Shown: positions 35,747-44,743 of the stretch, piece by piece
Numbering within the stretch: position 1 is the stretch's first letter
How the letters are laid out: every line of letters starts with the position of its first letter
DNA from: an uncultured Clostridia bacterium
GTDB taxonomy: Bacteria > Bacillota > Clostridia > UMGS1883
Reading direction: 5' to 3'
DNA length: 64,000 nt
NCBI GenBank assembly: GCA_934476455.1
Contig: CAKSNY010000005.1
Location: 1 to 64,000 of the forward strand
Made by a program: the position numbers and the translations under genes
Notes under the pieces: model-generated
What the model saw: the letters and a program-made list of their open reading frames with translations, nothing else
What the model was told of the DNA's origin: nothing
Database searches by the model: none

Positions 35747-38419
35747 TTAACCTTCAATAATAACTACCATTCTTGTATTATTGTAGCGTTGCCATACAAA
35801 CACATCCTGCCCTATATGAATATCCTCGTGGCGCATAGGCTCTACCTTCTTTTTCTCTCTGTCATAACTGTATATAACAGTGCCGTCACCGATATATATA
35901 GGAACATCGTAATTGGGAACGCCGTTTCGTGTTGTGTTTAAAGTCATTCCCGGCATATTGTAGCGCGACACCGTACCAAAGGAGCAAATCATTGCCGCAT
36001 TTGGCTGCGGCTGATACGAGGTTTTATCCCAATTCTGGAAAGGCATTGCCAAAGCATCATTACAGTCAAAAAGTTTCTGATAAACCTCTGCCACACGGTC
36101 ATCTTCGCTATAAAGCGCACGCTTTAACAGCACGTCATTATCCTGATATTGAATAATTACGCCGGGTTTTATATCATGCTGTGCCTGGGGATTTGACGAA
36201 AGTGTATCAGATGCAAGGACTTGCTTTTTACCATCGCTCTCGTATCCTTCTATCACCATATAATCCCTGCCTTCACCATTTACCGTATGATATACCTTTT
36301 CAACAATCATTACAGGCGAATTGGCAGAGCTTATATAAACCTCACTCGCCTTTGTGTCAGGGGTGAAACGTTCCGTATTATCCGTCATAACTATAGCGCC
36401 TATGCGCATATTGTCCACATCATAAAGTGTCATCGGCTTATTTGCACCGTTTGAAATTAAAAGCTGTGCTCGTGAAACCGAAAAATCCTCCTCATAAAAA
36501 CCGCCGTTGGGAATACGGAAAAGAAGAGTTTCCTCGTCTGCTATAAATTCCTGGTCAATAATCCCATTGCTGTAATAACGCTGAGAAAGGGGTTCGTCCA
36601 GAGAGAAATTATTCTTATCCCCTGCCTGTGCTGCAAGATATATAGCATCTATCTCTCCATCATTTCCAAGGCTGTAGCTTATAAGCTCCTTGGTATTTTC
36701 GTTTGCAATCATATACTGTGCAGCATCGGCGGCAGTCATTTTTGTTTTGCTGTACGATGAACCCGTTTTTCTGCCGAAGGTTATCCTTTTCTTTCCGTCA
36801 AGTTCCATATTTCGGAAAACATTATCCTCCGTCAGTATACGAAATCCTGCCTTATGTGCCAGTGTACCGCTTACTGCAACATTTGTTACATATCCGTAAT
36901 AACGTTCCTTGGCATTACCATCTTCTATAATCTTGTCGGCAGCAACGATTTTTCCTGCATCGTCAAACAGGAACATAGCTTTATCCCCAAGTGCAATTTC
37001 CCCGTATCCGTCTAAGTTTTTTTCCTTTGCGTCAAGATAGCTCTGCGACACACGGTATTCTTTACCGTCAACCGTATAATGCACGGGGGATTCTTTATCC
37101 CATGCCTCAAGTGTTCCCGTAACAGGCTGTGCTTCGTTTACAAAAATCCACGTATATTCACCGTCAAGGCTTTTTGCAGCCCATATTACACTGCCTGCAA
37201 GAAGTGATGACGGCTCGACCTTCTCACTGCCCTTTTGAATAAGAATAACCCTGTCTTCGTCCTCTTTTCCGATATTTACATATTTTGAATATCTGCCGTA
37301 AATATTTTTATCCGTTACAGAGGTAACTACTATTGTTTCATAGCTCCATATAACAACCGTATCATATGCGCCGTCACGGTTTGTATCGGCAAGGATTACC
37401 TCTCCCGACTCGGGATGAAGAAGCGATGCCTTAAGGTTTTGCGTTGTCACAGTATTGCCGTTATATACATACGTCATTGAGGAATTAAGTGTTTCGCTGT
37501 AAGTTTTATTATTCAGTGTCCACACAATTTTGCCGAGAGTGGTTGCATCGGCATCAATATCCTCCGCTTTAATCGTTTCTGTATAATCTGTATTGTAGCT
37601 TCTTGTCATAAAGACAACGGTGTCCTGACCTTTTTCATTTTCCTTCACATATGCCTCAACCGTTTTTGTGAAAAAGCCTGTGCAGGAAGAAAGTGTTGTT
37701 TTATACACAGTTCCGGAGATGGATACCTCATCCTCCTTAAGTGCGCTTGCCCCCGTAAGTGATGCGCCGTAAATTCCGTCTACAAGACCTTTTACAATTT
37801 TTACATCCAAAATGCCGAGCAGTGTTCCTTTACCGCGGACGTACGTTTTATTTTCAGTATTGAAGGTCATTTCCATCATCGGCGCTTCAAGTGCGTTTGC
37901 AAGAAGGCGTGCAATCGTTTTTCTTGCAGCAGCCTTTTCCCCCGTTTCCACACCGCCAAGAAGATTAAGGCTTACCGCCTGTGCAAGATAGCCTGCGGGA
38001 TATCCCTGTTTTTCGGCGGCAACACTGTAACCGAGCGAGGATACCAGCATCTTTACAGCCTGATTGACAGTTATATTATCCATAGGTCCAAAGCTTAACC
38101 CGTCATAACCCGAAACAATACCTATGTTGTACGCAAGGGTGATATATCCCGATGCCCAGTTACCTCCCTCTACATCCCAAAACGGAGTTTCAGGCACGGG
38201 TGCGCAGATGCTTTCATAGCCGTTTATACGCATCAGCATTGCACAAAATTCTGCACGTGTAATAAGTCCGTCAGGTCTGAGGTCACCGTCCTCATATCCC
38301 CTTATAATACCAAGCTGATTCATAAGAATCATAGCCTCATCGGTTGTTACGGCAAATGCAGCTGATATATTAAAAATCAGCAGTGACGCCACTAAAAGCA
38401 CGCATATAATTTTTTTCAT
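35747..38419 (-). CDS. S-layer homology protein with N-terminal SLH domains
   Basis: An 890-residue exported protein. The signal peptide (MKKIICVLLVASLLIFNISAAFA) is followed by three SLH domains at about residues 24-170 (LGIIRGYEDGDLRPDGLITR; IGIVSGYDGLSFGPMDNITV; a weaker third). The remaining 700 residues are beta-rich with no known motif and resemble the S-layer-type proteins of Clostridia. It lies 11 bases upstream of the larger SLH protein and 17 bases downstream of the toroid protein, so the surface proteins are made together. A structural or scaffold role at the cell surface is likely. Confidence 0.8.
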   Translation of the reverse strand: MKKIICVLLVASLLIFNISAAFAVTTDEAMILMNQLGIIRGYEDGDLRPDGLITRAEFCAMLMRINGYESICAPVPETPFWDVEGGNWASGYITLAYNIGIVSGYDGLSFGPMDNITVNQAVKMLVSSLGYSVAAEKQGYPAGYLAQAVSLNLLGGVETGEKAAARKTIARLLANALEAPMMEMTFNTENKTYVRGKGTLLGILDVKIVKGLVDGIYGASLTGASALKEDEVSISGTVYKTTLSSCTGFFTKTVEAYVKENEKGQDTVVFMTRSYNTDYTETIKAEDIDADATTLGKIVWTLNNKTYSETLNSSMTYVYNGNTVTTQNLKASLLHPESGEVILADTNRDGAYDTVVIWSYETIVVTSVTDKNIYGRYSKYVNIGKEDEDRVILIQKGSEKVEPSSLLAGSVIWAAKSLDGEYTWIFVNEAQPVTGTLEAWDKESPVHYTVDGKEYRVSQSYLDAKEKNLDGYGEIALGDKAMFLFDDAGKIVAADKIIEDGNAKERYYGYVTNVAVSGTLAHKAGFRILTEDNVFRNMELDGKKRITFGRKTGSSYSKTKMTAADAAQYMIANENTKELISYSLGNDGEIDAIYLAAQAGDKNNFSLDEPLSQRYYSNGIIDQEFIADEETLLFRIPNGGFYEEDFSVSRAQLLISNGANKPMTLYDVDNMRIGAIVMTDNTERFTPDTKASEVYISSANSPVMIVEKVYHTVNGEGRDYMVIEGYESDGKKQVLASDTLSSNPQAQHDIKPGVIIQYQDNDVLLKRALYSEDDRVAEVYQKLFDCNDALAMPFQNWDKTSYQPQPNAAMICSFGTVSRYNMPGMTLNTTRNGVPNYDVPIYIGDGTVIYSYDREKKKVEPMRHEDIHIGQDVFVWQRYNNTRMVVIIEG

Positions 38420-38436
38420 AATCTTTCGCCTCTTTC

Positions 38437-41400
38437 CTATTTAACAATCACCTTAAATTTGACAAACGTATTTCTGTCTTCCGAAAAGCCCGTAAGGGTG
38501 GTTTCCCCCTTTGTATAGGCGGTCAATGTATTCGTTTCAGAATTAAATCTTGCAACGCTCGGATTCTGATTATACCAGTTTACCGTCTTATTTTCCGCAT
38601 CGTCGGGATAAATTGTTACCTTGATTTTTCTTTCTTCATTCTGTGATAAGAAATACTCTTGCTCATCGGTTTTTATCGATTTAACCTTCACACTGTCAAG
38701 CGGCACCGCCCATGCATTCCAGGCGGACATTCTTTTTGAAAGAAATCTTCCCGTATATTCCTCTATAATATCTGCCGTAAACTGTGCGCCGTTGGGACAA
38801 TAGTAGGTAACAGAAGAAAGCGTCCCTCTTATTGCGTGCTCCAGAAGGTACAGACTGTATGGCATTGCATCATTTTTACCGCACCAGCGAATGTTTTTAT
38901 ATGAAGTACTGTCCTTGAAAATTCTGTTGTGATAATATGCGTCAATTATATTCTCCGCAATTTTTCTCGCAAGGTCGAGATATGCACCGTTTCCCGTAGT
39001 TTCATATAAATATGATGCAATTATGCTGTTCATCGGTGTTTGATTTGTTGTAGAAAGATTGACACCGGGATTTGTTGAGCCATACTCTCCCCAATCTCCA
39101 AGGCCTCGCTTTTCTGCCATATTTCTTAGTGTTTCCCATATAATTCTGCGCTCCGTCTCTTTATCGGTACGGTGCGCCGTTTTACTGAATACCGTAAGAT
39201 ACGCTAAAAACATCGAGTCCGTTACGCTTTCCTCCCGCATAACGTAATTAATGCTCCGGTTATAATAATATCCCGGTCTTTCAACAATGAATCCCGTCAT
39301 ATCCACACCGTTTGCCCATATGGGCTTCACCTTGTCGGTGTTGGGGTTATATGCAATTTTCGCATAATTTGAAAGTCTTTTAAGGTTATAGTTCTCAATT
39401 TCCTTTACCCAGTTCTCAAGCAAAAGCTTTTCCTCTGCAGATGCATTTGCTGCTGCATTGTTAAGCTCGTCAACAAGAATAAATTCTACAGGCTGTGCAG
39501 AAAATTCCATATAGCTGGTGCCAAACATTGCATTTGCTTCTCTGCACTGGTTTTCTGCTTCCTCCTCTGTCATAAGCCCTTTCCTTACAACTTCATCCTT
39601 AAACTGAACGTATGCGCGGTCTCCATAGGTTGTCCATGTATATACAGAGTTGTATTCAAGTATTTTTTTTATCCATTCGGGGCTGTCTATCGGGTCGGGA
39701 AATTCTTTTACGCCCGGGGCGCCGTATGCCGTAGTAAACATATATCCGCCAAGTCCCGTATTTTCATCGCACACATCTGCAAACTTTTTCCAGAGTCTGC
39801 GCGCCCATTTAAGCGCATTTACATCGCCTGATGTTTTGTAAGCCTCTGCCATTATGTACAAAAAGTCGTTCGCCGCAAGGCGAAAACCACAGTTTAGTGT
39901 AGGAACAAGCTCCGGTCTGTATGCCTCATCATCAAATTCACTGTTCCACCACGAAAGTTCCGGCTTAGCCGTAAAGCTTCCGTGACGGTTAAAGTCAAAC
40001 GTATTAAAATCTTTTATATGTATGCTCCACACGCTCTGCGCAATTGTAAGGGGCAGCGAAGGGTCAACTCTGCCAAAGGCATCAAGATAGACAAAATTAT
40101 CTTTAAGCTCGTGCGTATTTACATCGGGCTCCGCTTCGTTTGGTGTACCTGTCCTTAAATCCACAGCCGCATGTCCTCCCCAATACGGCAGGCTGTTCGC
40201 AGGGGAAAGATAGTGGTCTACATAATACCGATGAATTTCATCTACTCTGTCTTTGTACTTATCATCATATATCCAGTTACCTATACCGTCCATCATCCTC
40301 ATCAGATTTCCTTGCGAGGCAAGGTCTGATAGTACTGCCGGTGCAGGATTTTTTGTAGTTGTGGGATACGGCCATTCATACGGCATATCGGTAAGGGTAT
40401 TGTAACCGTCGGATATAAGCGGTGTTCCGTTCCACCTGTCTGCCCCAAGCTTTAATATTTCATCTAAAAACTCTGTCAAAATGTTAACTCTGTCATTGTC
40501 CTCCATACACGTTTTCCAGTCAAGAAGCATAATATCGCAGCTTTTCGATATCAATGGATTTTCCTTGGAGGTTGCTTTAAGAGTTATTTTACTGTTTCTG
40601 TAACGGTCAAGCTTTCCGCCCGTTGTTATAATTCCCTTTTCCGGATCAATTGTGACCTCCGGCGGAACATTTCCCTCCAGCGACCACGTTACATTACCCT
40701 CCATTTCATCTGCGGTCGAATTTAAAAGCGCCGCCTTGTACAAAAATTGGTTGCTGTCCTCTTTTCTCCAGCAAATTCTGGCAGGGCCCTGTATTTTTAT
40801 ATTATTGAGCGCATCCTCTGTAAGGTCTACCGTCATTGTATAGTTAACAGAGGCATCATCTCTGCTCTTTACAAAAATATCAAATCTGGTTGCCGCTGCA
40901 CTGTCCGTAACCTTCAGTATCAAAGTGTTTCCATCAATACTTGCCTGTATTCCGGAAACGGGCGCAAACATATAATCAACTGCCGCACCTTCAATCTCAA
41001 TACCGCCGCTGTCTAAAACTGCCGCAGTATAGGTATAGCTTCTCTCACCCGTTTTCGGAATACTGATTTTATCGGGACCTTTAAGCTTTATACTTCCCTG
41101 CTCCTGACTTGTGTATATTCTGATATTATCAACATAGTGACCCGGAGAATAGCATGTATAGCTTGAAAAATAGTCTGCCTTATAATCACTTACCGGAAGA
41201 TTTTCCGCAATCATTGTGTTTGAAAGAAATACATCTGCTGTCTTTTTTAAGAGATCAATCCTTATTTTTAAATCATACCAGCGGTTTGCAAGATAATTTT
41301 CCACAATCGTTATCCTTGTAATACCTCCGCTGCGGTATACAATATTTCCGCTTTCAGTTTCAAGGGTAACAATCGGCTCCTGCTCGCGCCCTACCGCAAG

Positions 41401-41733
41401 AATTACCACGCCATCGTTTTTTACACTTTTTTGCATATAGGACATTTCCACTGCAAGCGGAATATTGCTGTAAGTGGTTCCAAATTCCTTTTTAAGCGTA
41501 GTATACCGGCCATCCCTTGTATTTTCTATAAGAACGGCTTTGTTGTTATAAAGCTCTTTAACCTCAATATTGCCGCCGCCCTCGCCTAATGTAAAGCCTG
41601 ACGGGTCAGTGCCTGCCGTTTCGCTTTCAAAGTCAGTATTTATTATAAATAAAGAGTCTGCTGTCAATGCTTGGTGCGGCATTATTACCGCTATAAGACT
41701 TACCGACAGTAGTATCGAAAGTATTCGTTTCAT
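38437..41733 (-). CDS. Exported large protein with toroid-type, probably polysaccharide-degrading domain
   Basis: The start is the ATG at 41733 with AGGAG upstream, not the GTG at 41742. A 1098-residue protein with a signal peptide (MKRILSILLSVSL..ALT). Residues about 30-210 are lamin-G-like (YVDNIRIY); about 210-400 are Ig/Big-like; about 405-1000 are mostly helical with Trp-, Tyr- and His-rich motifs (YWGGHAAVDL, WSIHIKDFNTFDFNRHGSF) that resemble alpha/alpha-toroid lyases and hydrolases; the last 80 residues form a Big2-like domain. The context (acetylesterase, GH105) would suit a pectin lyase, but I cannot assign a CAZy family. It is secreted and has no SLH domain of its own. Confidence 0.68.
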   Translation of the reverse strand: MKRILSILLSVSLIAVIMPHQALTADSLFIINTDFESETAGTDPSGFTLGEGGGNIEVKELYNNKAVLIENTRDGRYTTLKKEFGTTYSNIPLAVEMSYMQKSVKNDGVVILAVGREQEPIVTLETESGNIVYRSGGITRITIVENYLANRWYDLKIRIDLLKKTADVFLSNTMIAENLPVSDYKADYFSSYTCYSPGHYVDNIRIYTSQEQGSIKLKGPDKISIPKTGERSYTYTAAVLDSGGIEIEGAAVDYMFAPVSGIQASIDGNTLILKVTDSAAATRFDIFVKSRDDASVNYTMTVDLTEDALNNIKIQGPARICWRKEDSNQFLYKAALLNSTADEMEGNVTWSLEGNVPPEVTIDPEKGIITTGGKLDRYRNSKITLKATSKENPLISKSCDIMLLDWKTCMEDNDRVNILTEFLDEILKLGADRWNGTPLISDGYNTLTDMPYEWPYPTTTKNPAPAVLSDLASQGNLMRMMDGIGNWIYDDKYKDRVDEIHRYYVDHYLSPANSLPYWGGHAAVDLRTGTPNEAEPDVNTHELKDNFVYLDAFGRVDPSLPLTIAQSVWSIHIKDFNTFDFNRHGSFTAKPELSWWNSEFDDEAYRPELVPTLNCGFRLAANDFLYIMAEAYKTSGDVNALKWARRLWKKFADVCDENTGLGGYMFTTAYGAPGVKEFPDPIDSPEWIKKILEYNSVYTWTTYGDRAYVQFKDEVVRKGLMTEEEAENQCREANAMFGTSYMEFSAQPVEFILVDELNNAAANASAEEKLLLENWVKEIENYNLKRLSNYAKIAYNPNTDKVKPIWANGVDMTGFIVERPGYYYNRSINYVMREESVTDSMFLAYLTVFSKTAHRTDKETERRIIWETLRNMAEKRGLGDWGEYGSTNPGVNLSTTNQTPMNSIIASYLYETTGNGAYLDLARKIAENIIDAYYHNRIFKDSTSYKNIRWCGKNDAMPYSLYLLEHAIRGTLSSVTYYCPNGAQFTADIIEEYTGRFLSKRMSAWNAWAVPLDSVKVKSIKTDEQEYFLSQNEERKIKVTIYPDDAENKTVNWYNQNPSVARFNSETNTLTAYTKGETTLTGFSEDRNTFVKFKVIVK

Positions 41734-41755
41734 AGACCTCACTCCTTTTCATGCA

Positions 41756-42778
41756 TCAGACAAACCTGCTTAAAAACATAAGCGTTATTCCGTCTGAATA
41801 CCCGGACTCAACAAATTTGATATTGTAATAGCCGGCAACATCCTGGCAGTCTGTACCGCCGGAGGCGAATTTTGCCGCACCGTCATCGTAAAATTCCAGC
41901 GCTTCATTTATTTCCTTTGCCCAGCTTATATAGCTTTCATCTAAAATTTCCGCCTCGTTTCCTCTTATCGCTGCATAACCGAAAAGCTGTGACGCGGTAG
42001 ACTCCTCGTAGCTGTCCTCTTGATCAACAAGTGTTCTGATCATACCTTTTTCTGTTTTAAGCGATTTTGCCTTTGCCATAACGGTTTTGAAAATACTTTT
42101 AAAATTATCAGGGCAATTTTCCGTTCCCAGTATATTAAAAATTTCTGAAAGGGCAGCTACTACCCAGCCGTTTCCCCTGCCCCAGTGTGCGCCGAGGCGT
42201 TTTTCCTCTATACAATGATATCCGTGGCTGAAAAGCTGTGCATCCGCGTCAAAAAGACATTCAAGGTGTATCTTAAACTGCTCTATACCGTCACGTAAAA
42301 GCTTTTCGTCACCTATCTCTTTTCCGTACGCAACCATAAACATTCCTGCCATAAAAACACTGTCTGCCCACAGCTGATTTTTATAATCTTCAAGACCGCC
42401 TCTGCTCCATACGTGTGCAAGGGCGCCGTTTGTTGTCTTAAGTGCAGCCTCCTTTGTCCACGCTGCATATGTATCACATATATCCTTATAAAAGCTGTCC
42501 TTCGTTTTTTTGTAAAGCGTAAGCGCTGCATAACACGGAATTACACAGTTTACAGAGCCGAAAATCTTTTTTTCATTGTTTCTTTTAAACCATGCCTTTA
42601 AAAAGGCGGCGTACTCCTCCTCTTTTGTCGCTTCATATGCTTTTGCAATACCTGCAAGGCAAACCCCCTGGCTCCATTCCCAGTAGTCAATAAATCTGCC
42701 TTTTTTTTCATCGTTTTCAATAATTGTACCAAGCAGTTTTTTCATATGTTCCCTTGCGGTATTTTTACTAATAAGCAT
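41756..42778 (-). CDS. GH105 unsaturated rhamnogalacturonyl/glucuronyl hydrolase
   Basis: A 340-residue protein without signal peptide, with the six-hairpin alpha/alpha-barrel pattern of GH105/GH88 (YteR/YesR). The catalytic acid lies in LWADSVFMAG (Asp139), and the substrate-site motif HWGRGNGWVVAAL is at about 198-210. The enzyme cleaves the unsaturated uronic acid that pectin lyases leave at the non-reducing end, so it implies an upstream lyase step. First gene of the four-gene surface-protein operon, divergent from the sugar-binding lipoprotein. Confidence 0.9.
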   Translation of the reverse strand: MLISKNTAREHMKKLLGTIIENDEKKGRFIDYWEWSQGVCLAGIAKAYEATKEEEYAAFLKAWFKRNNEKKIFGSVNCVIPCYAALTLYKKTKDSFYKDICDTYAAWTKEAALKTTNGALAHVWSRGGLEDYKNQLWADSVFMAGMFMVAYGKEIGDEKLLRDGIEQFKIHLECLFDADAQLFSHGYHCIEEKRLGAHWGRGNGWVVAALSEIFNILGTENCPDNFKSIFKTVMAKAKSLKTEKGMIRTLVDQEDSYEESTASQLFGYAAIRGNEAEILDESYISWAKEINEALEFYDDGAAKFASGGTDCQDVAGYYNIKFVESGYSDGITLMFLSRFV

Positions 42779-42841
42779 ATTGCGGATCCCCCTTTAATTT
42801 TCGCCGCAAAAATATACGGCGCCATCCCATTATTTAATGTT

Positions 42842-42896
42842 ATTTTACGGCTGCAAAAGCAAAAAAGTCAATAGACACTTTCTGTCAATTGGACAA
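42842..42896 (-). promoter_or_regulatory. Regulon operator E with promoter of the GH105 operon
   Basis: Minus strand: TTGTCC (42896-42891), 13 bases, TGTCTA (42877-42872), then TTGACT (42871-42866), 18 bases, TAAAAT (42847-42842). Confidence 0.75.
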
Positions 42897-42993
42897 TTTA
42901 TAATGTCATTTACGGGCATACTTTTTTTAATTTTTACACAAATGGCTTTATAACCGCTTTTTGCAGCTTTTTTCCTTTTAATTTTAGTTTTAA

Positions 42994-43047
42994 TTGTCCA
43001 GTTGTGAAAATCTGTCTATTGAAAATAAATATAAAGTATGTTATCGT
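42994..43047 (+). promoter_or_regulatory. Regulon operator F with promoter of the solute-binding gene
   Basis: Plus strand: TTGTCC (42994-42999), 13 bases, TGTCTA (43013-43018), then TTGAAA (43019-43024), 17 bases, TATCGT (43042-43047). Together with site E it makes a divergent double control region. Confidence 0.75.
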
Positions 43048-43078
43048 AAAATCAACAAAACAAGGAGGTATAGAAAAA

Positions 43079-44665
43079 ATGAAATTCAAAAAAAGACTTG
43101 CTCTTCCTCTGGCTCTTGCACTGTTTCTTTGTGCGTGCACGGGCGGTGGCGGCAGTCCAAAAACTGCCCGGGGCGACACTGCGGCGCTTGGCGATTATCC
43201 TATCCAAAGCGATACCGAGCTTACCTATTGGGTTGCACTCAACGGAAACGTTGCGGCAACAGCTTCAAACCTTGGTGACACACCGTTTGCCAAAGAGCTT
43301 GAAAAGCAGACGGGTATAAAGGTAAAATATATACACCCTGCGTTAGGTCAGGAGAGTGAAGCCTTCAGCCTTATGGTTGCTTCAAACGAGCTGGCAGACA
43401 TCGTGGAAGAAGCATGGAGCGTTGCTTTGGGAGGCCCTACCACTTCAATTGACGACAAAATTATTGTTGAGCTTAACGAATATATGAAAGATTATGCACC
43501 TGCTTTTTATTCTTATTTAAAAGAAAATCCTGACATTGACAAAGCTGTAAAAACCGATCAGGGACAATACTATGTTTTTCCGTTTATACGCGGCAATGAC
43601 AAGCTTCTTATCTCCGCGGGACCCATAATCCGTAAGGATTGGCTTGATGAGCTCGGTATGGATATTCCCAAAACTTTAGAAGACTGGGAAAAGATGCTTA
43701 TCCGTTTCCGCGACGAAAAGGGTGCAACCGCACCGCTTACCCTGCAAAAAAACCAGAAAAGTATGCTTTTTGCCCTTATGTCAACGACCTCTTACTTCTA
43801 TAATGACGGCGGCACAATTAAGTACGGACCGCTGGAAGAAGAATATTATGAAGCATTAAAGACGCTTAACCGCTGGTTTAAGGAAGGTCTTCTTGACAAA
43901 AACTACACAATGGTTGACAGTTCTATTCAAGACTCCAACATTCTTAACGGCAAGTCAGGCGCAACCTTCGGCAGCGGCGGAAGCGGGCTTGGAAAGTGGA
44001 TGCAGACAATGAATGGCAAAGACAGCAAGTACGATCTTATCGGTGTTTCATATCCCTATATCGGAGATGTTCCTGCACAGTATATTCCCGTACAGCCACC
44101 GTGGGGCGGCTCAGGTGCGGCAATCACAACAGCCTGCAAAAACATTCCCATTGCTATGAAGTTTCTTGACTACTCTTATACAGAGGCAGGACATATTCTC
44201 AATAATTTCGGTATTGAGGGCAAAAGCTTCAACTATGTTGATGGTCAGCCAATTTATACTGATTACATTATGAAAAACAGTGAAGGACTTACGGTAAGTC
44301 AGGCAATGGGACAGTATAACCGTGCAAACTACCTCGGACCGTTCGTTCAGGATGTACGTTACATTGAACAATATTATGAAACAGACCGTCAGAAGGAGGC
44401 TCTTACAGCTTGGTTCAGCGGTCCAAAGGAATCTACAAGCAAGGCGCTTCCCTCGACAACCTTTACCCCCGGCGAAAACACAGAATTTTCTGCTATAGTT
44501 AACGAAGCGACAAAATACTGCACAGAGACAACTGCGGCATTCATTTCAGGCGCAAAATCACTTGATGAATATGATAAGTTCATTAAAGATTTGAAAGACC
44601 TTAAGATTGACCGTGCCATCGAGATTTATCAGACCGCGCTTAACCGTTACAACAACAGAAAATAA
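43079..44665 (+). CDS. Sugar ABC transporter solute-binding lipoprotein
   Basis: The start is the ATG at 43079 with AAGGAGG upstream; the longer frame from 43004 runs through the promoter. A 528-residue protein with a lipoprotein signal (MKFKKRLALPLALALFLCAC, lipobox Cys20), then a Gly-rich linker and a type 1 extracellular binding fold of the long LipO/YtcQ kind that partners LplB/YtcP permeases. It should bind oligosaccharide outside and deliver it to the permeases at 47132-48968. A strong terminator separates it from the convergent regulator gene. Confidence 0.9.
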   Translation: MKFKKRLALPLALALFLCACTGGGGSPKTARGDTAALGDYPIQSDTELTYWVALNGNVAATASNLGDTPFAKELEKQTGIKVKYIHPALGQESEAFSLMVASNELADIVEEAWSVALGGPTTSIDDKIIVELNEYMKDYAPAFYSYLKENPDIDKAVKTDQGQYYVFPFIRGNDKLLISAGPIIRKDWLDELGMDIPKTLEDWEKMLIRFRDEKGATAPLTLQKNQKSMLFALMSTTSYFYNDGGTIKYGPLEEEYYEALKTLNRWFKEGLLDKNYTMVDSSIQDSNILNGKSGATFGSGGSGLGKWMQTMNGKDSKYDLIGVSYPYIGDVPAQYIPVQPPWGGSGAAITTACKNIPIAMKFLDYSYTEAGHILNNFGIEGKSFNYVDGQPIYTDYIMKNSEGLTVSQAMGQYNRANYLGPFVQDVRYIEQYYETDRQKEALTAWFSGPKESTSKALPSTTFTPGENTEFSAIVNEATKYCTETTAAFISGAKSLDEYDKFIKDLKDLKIDRAIEIYQTALNRYNNRK

Positions 44666-44682
44666 ATATAAAGATAAAGATA

Positions 44683-44723
44683 AAAAAACCTCCCGTAATC
44701 ACAAAGATTTCGGGAGGTTTTTT
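44683..44723. terminator. Bidirectional terminator
   Basis: The arms AAAAAACCTCCCG and CGGGAGGTTTTTT lie between the convergent solute-binding and regulator genes. Confidence 0.92.
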
Positions 44724-44743
44724 GTTATTGTGTTTATTTCTTC

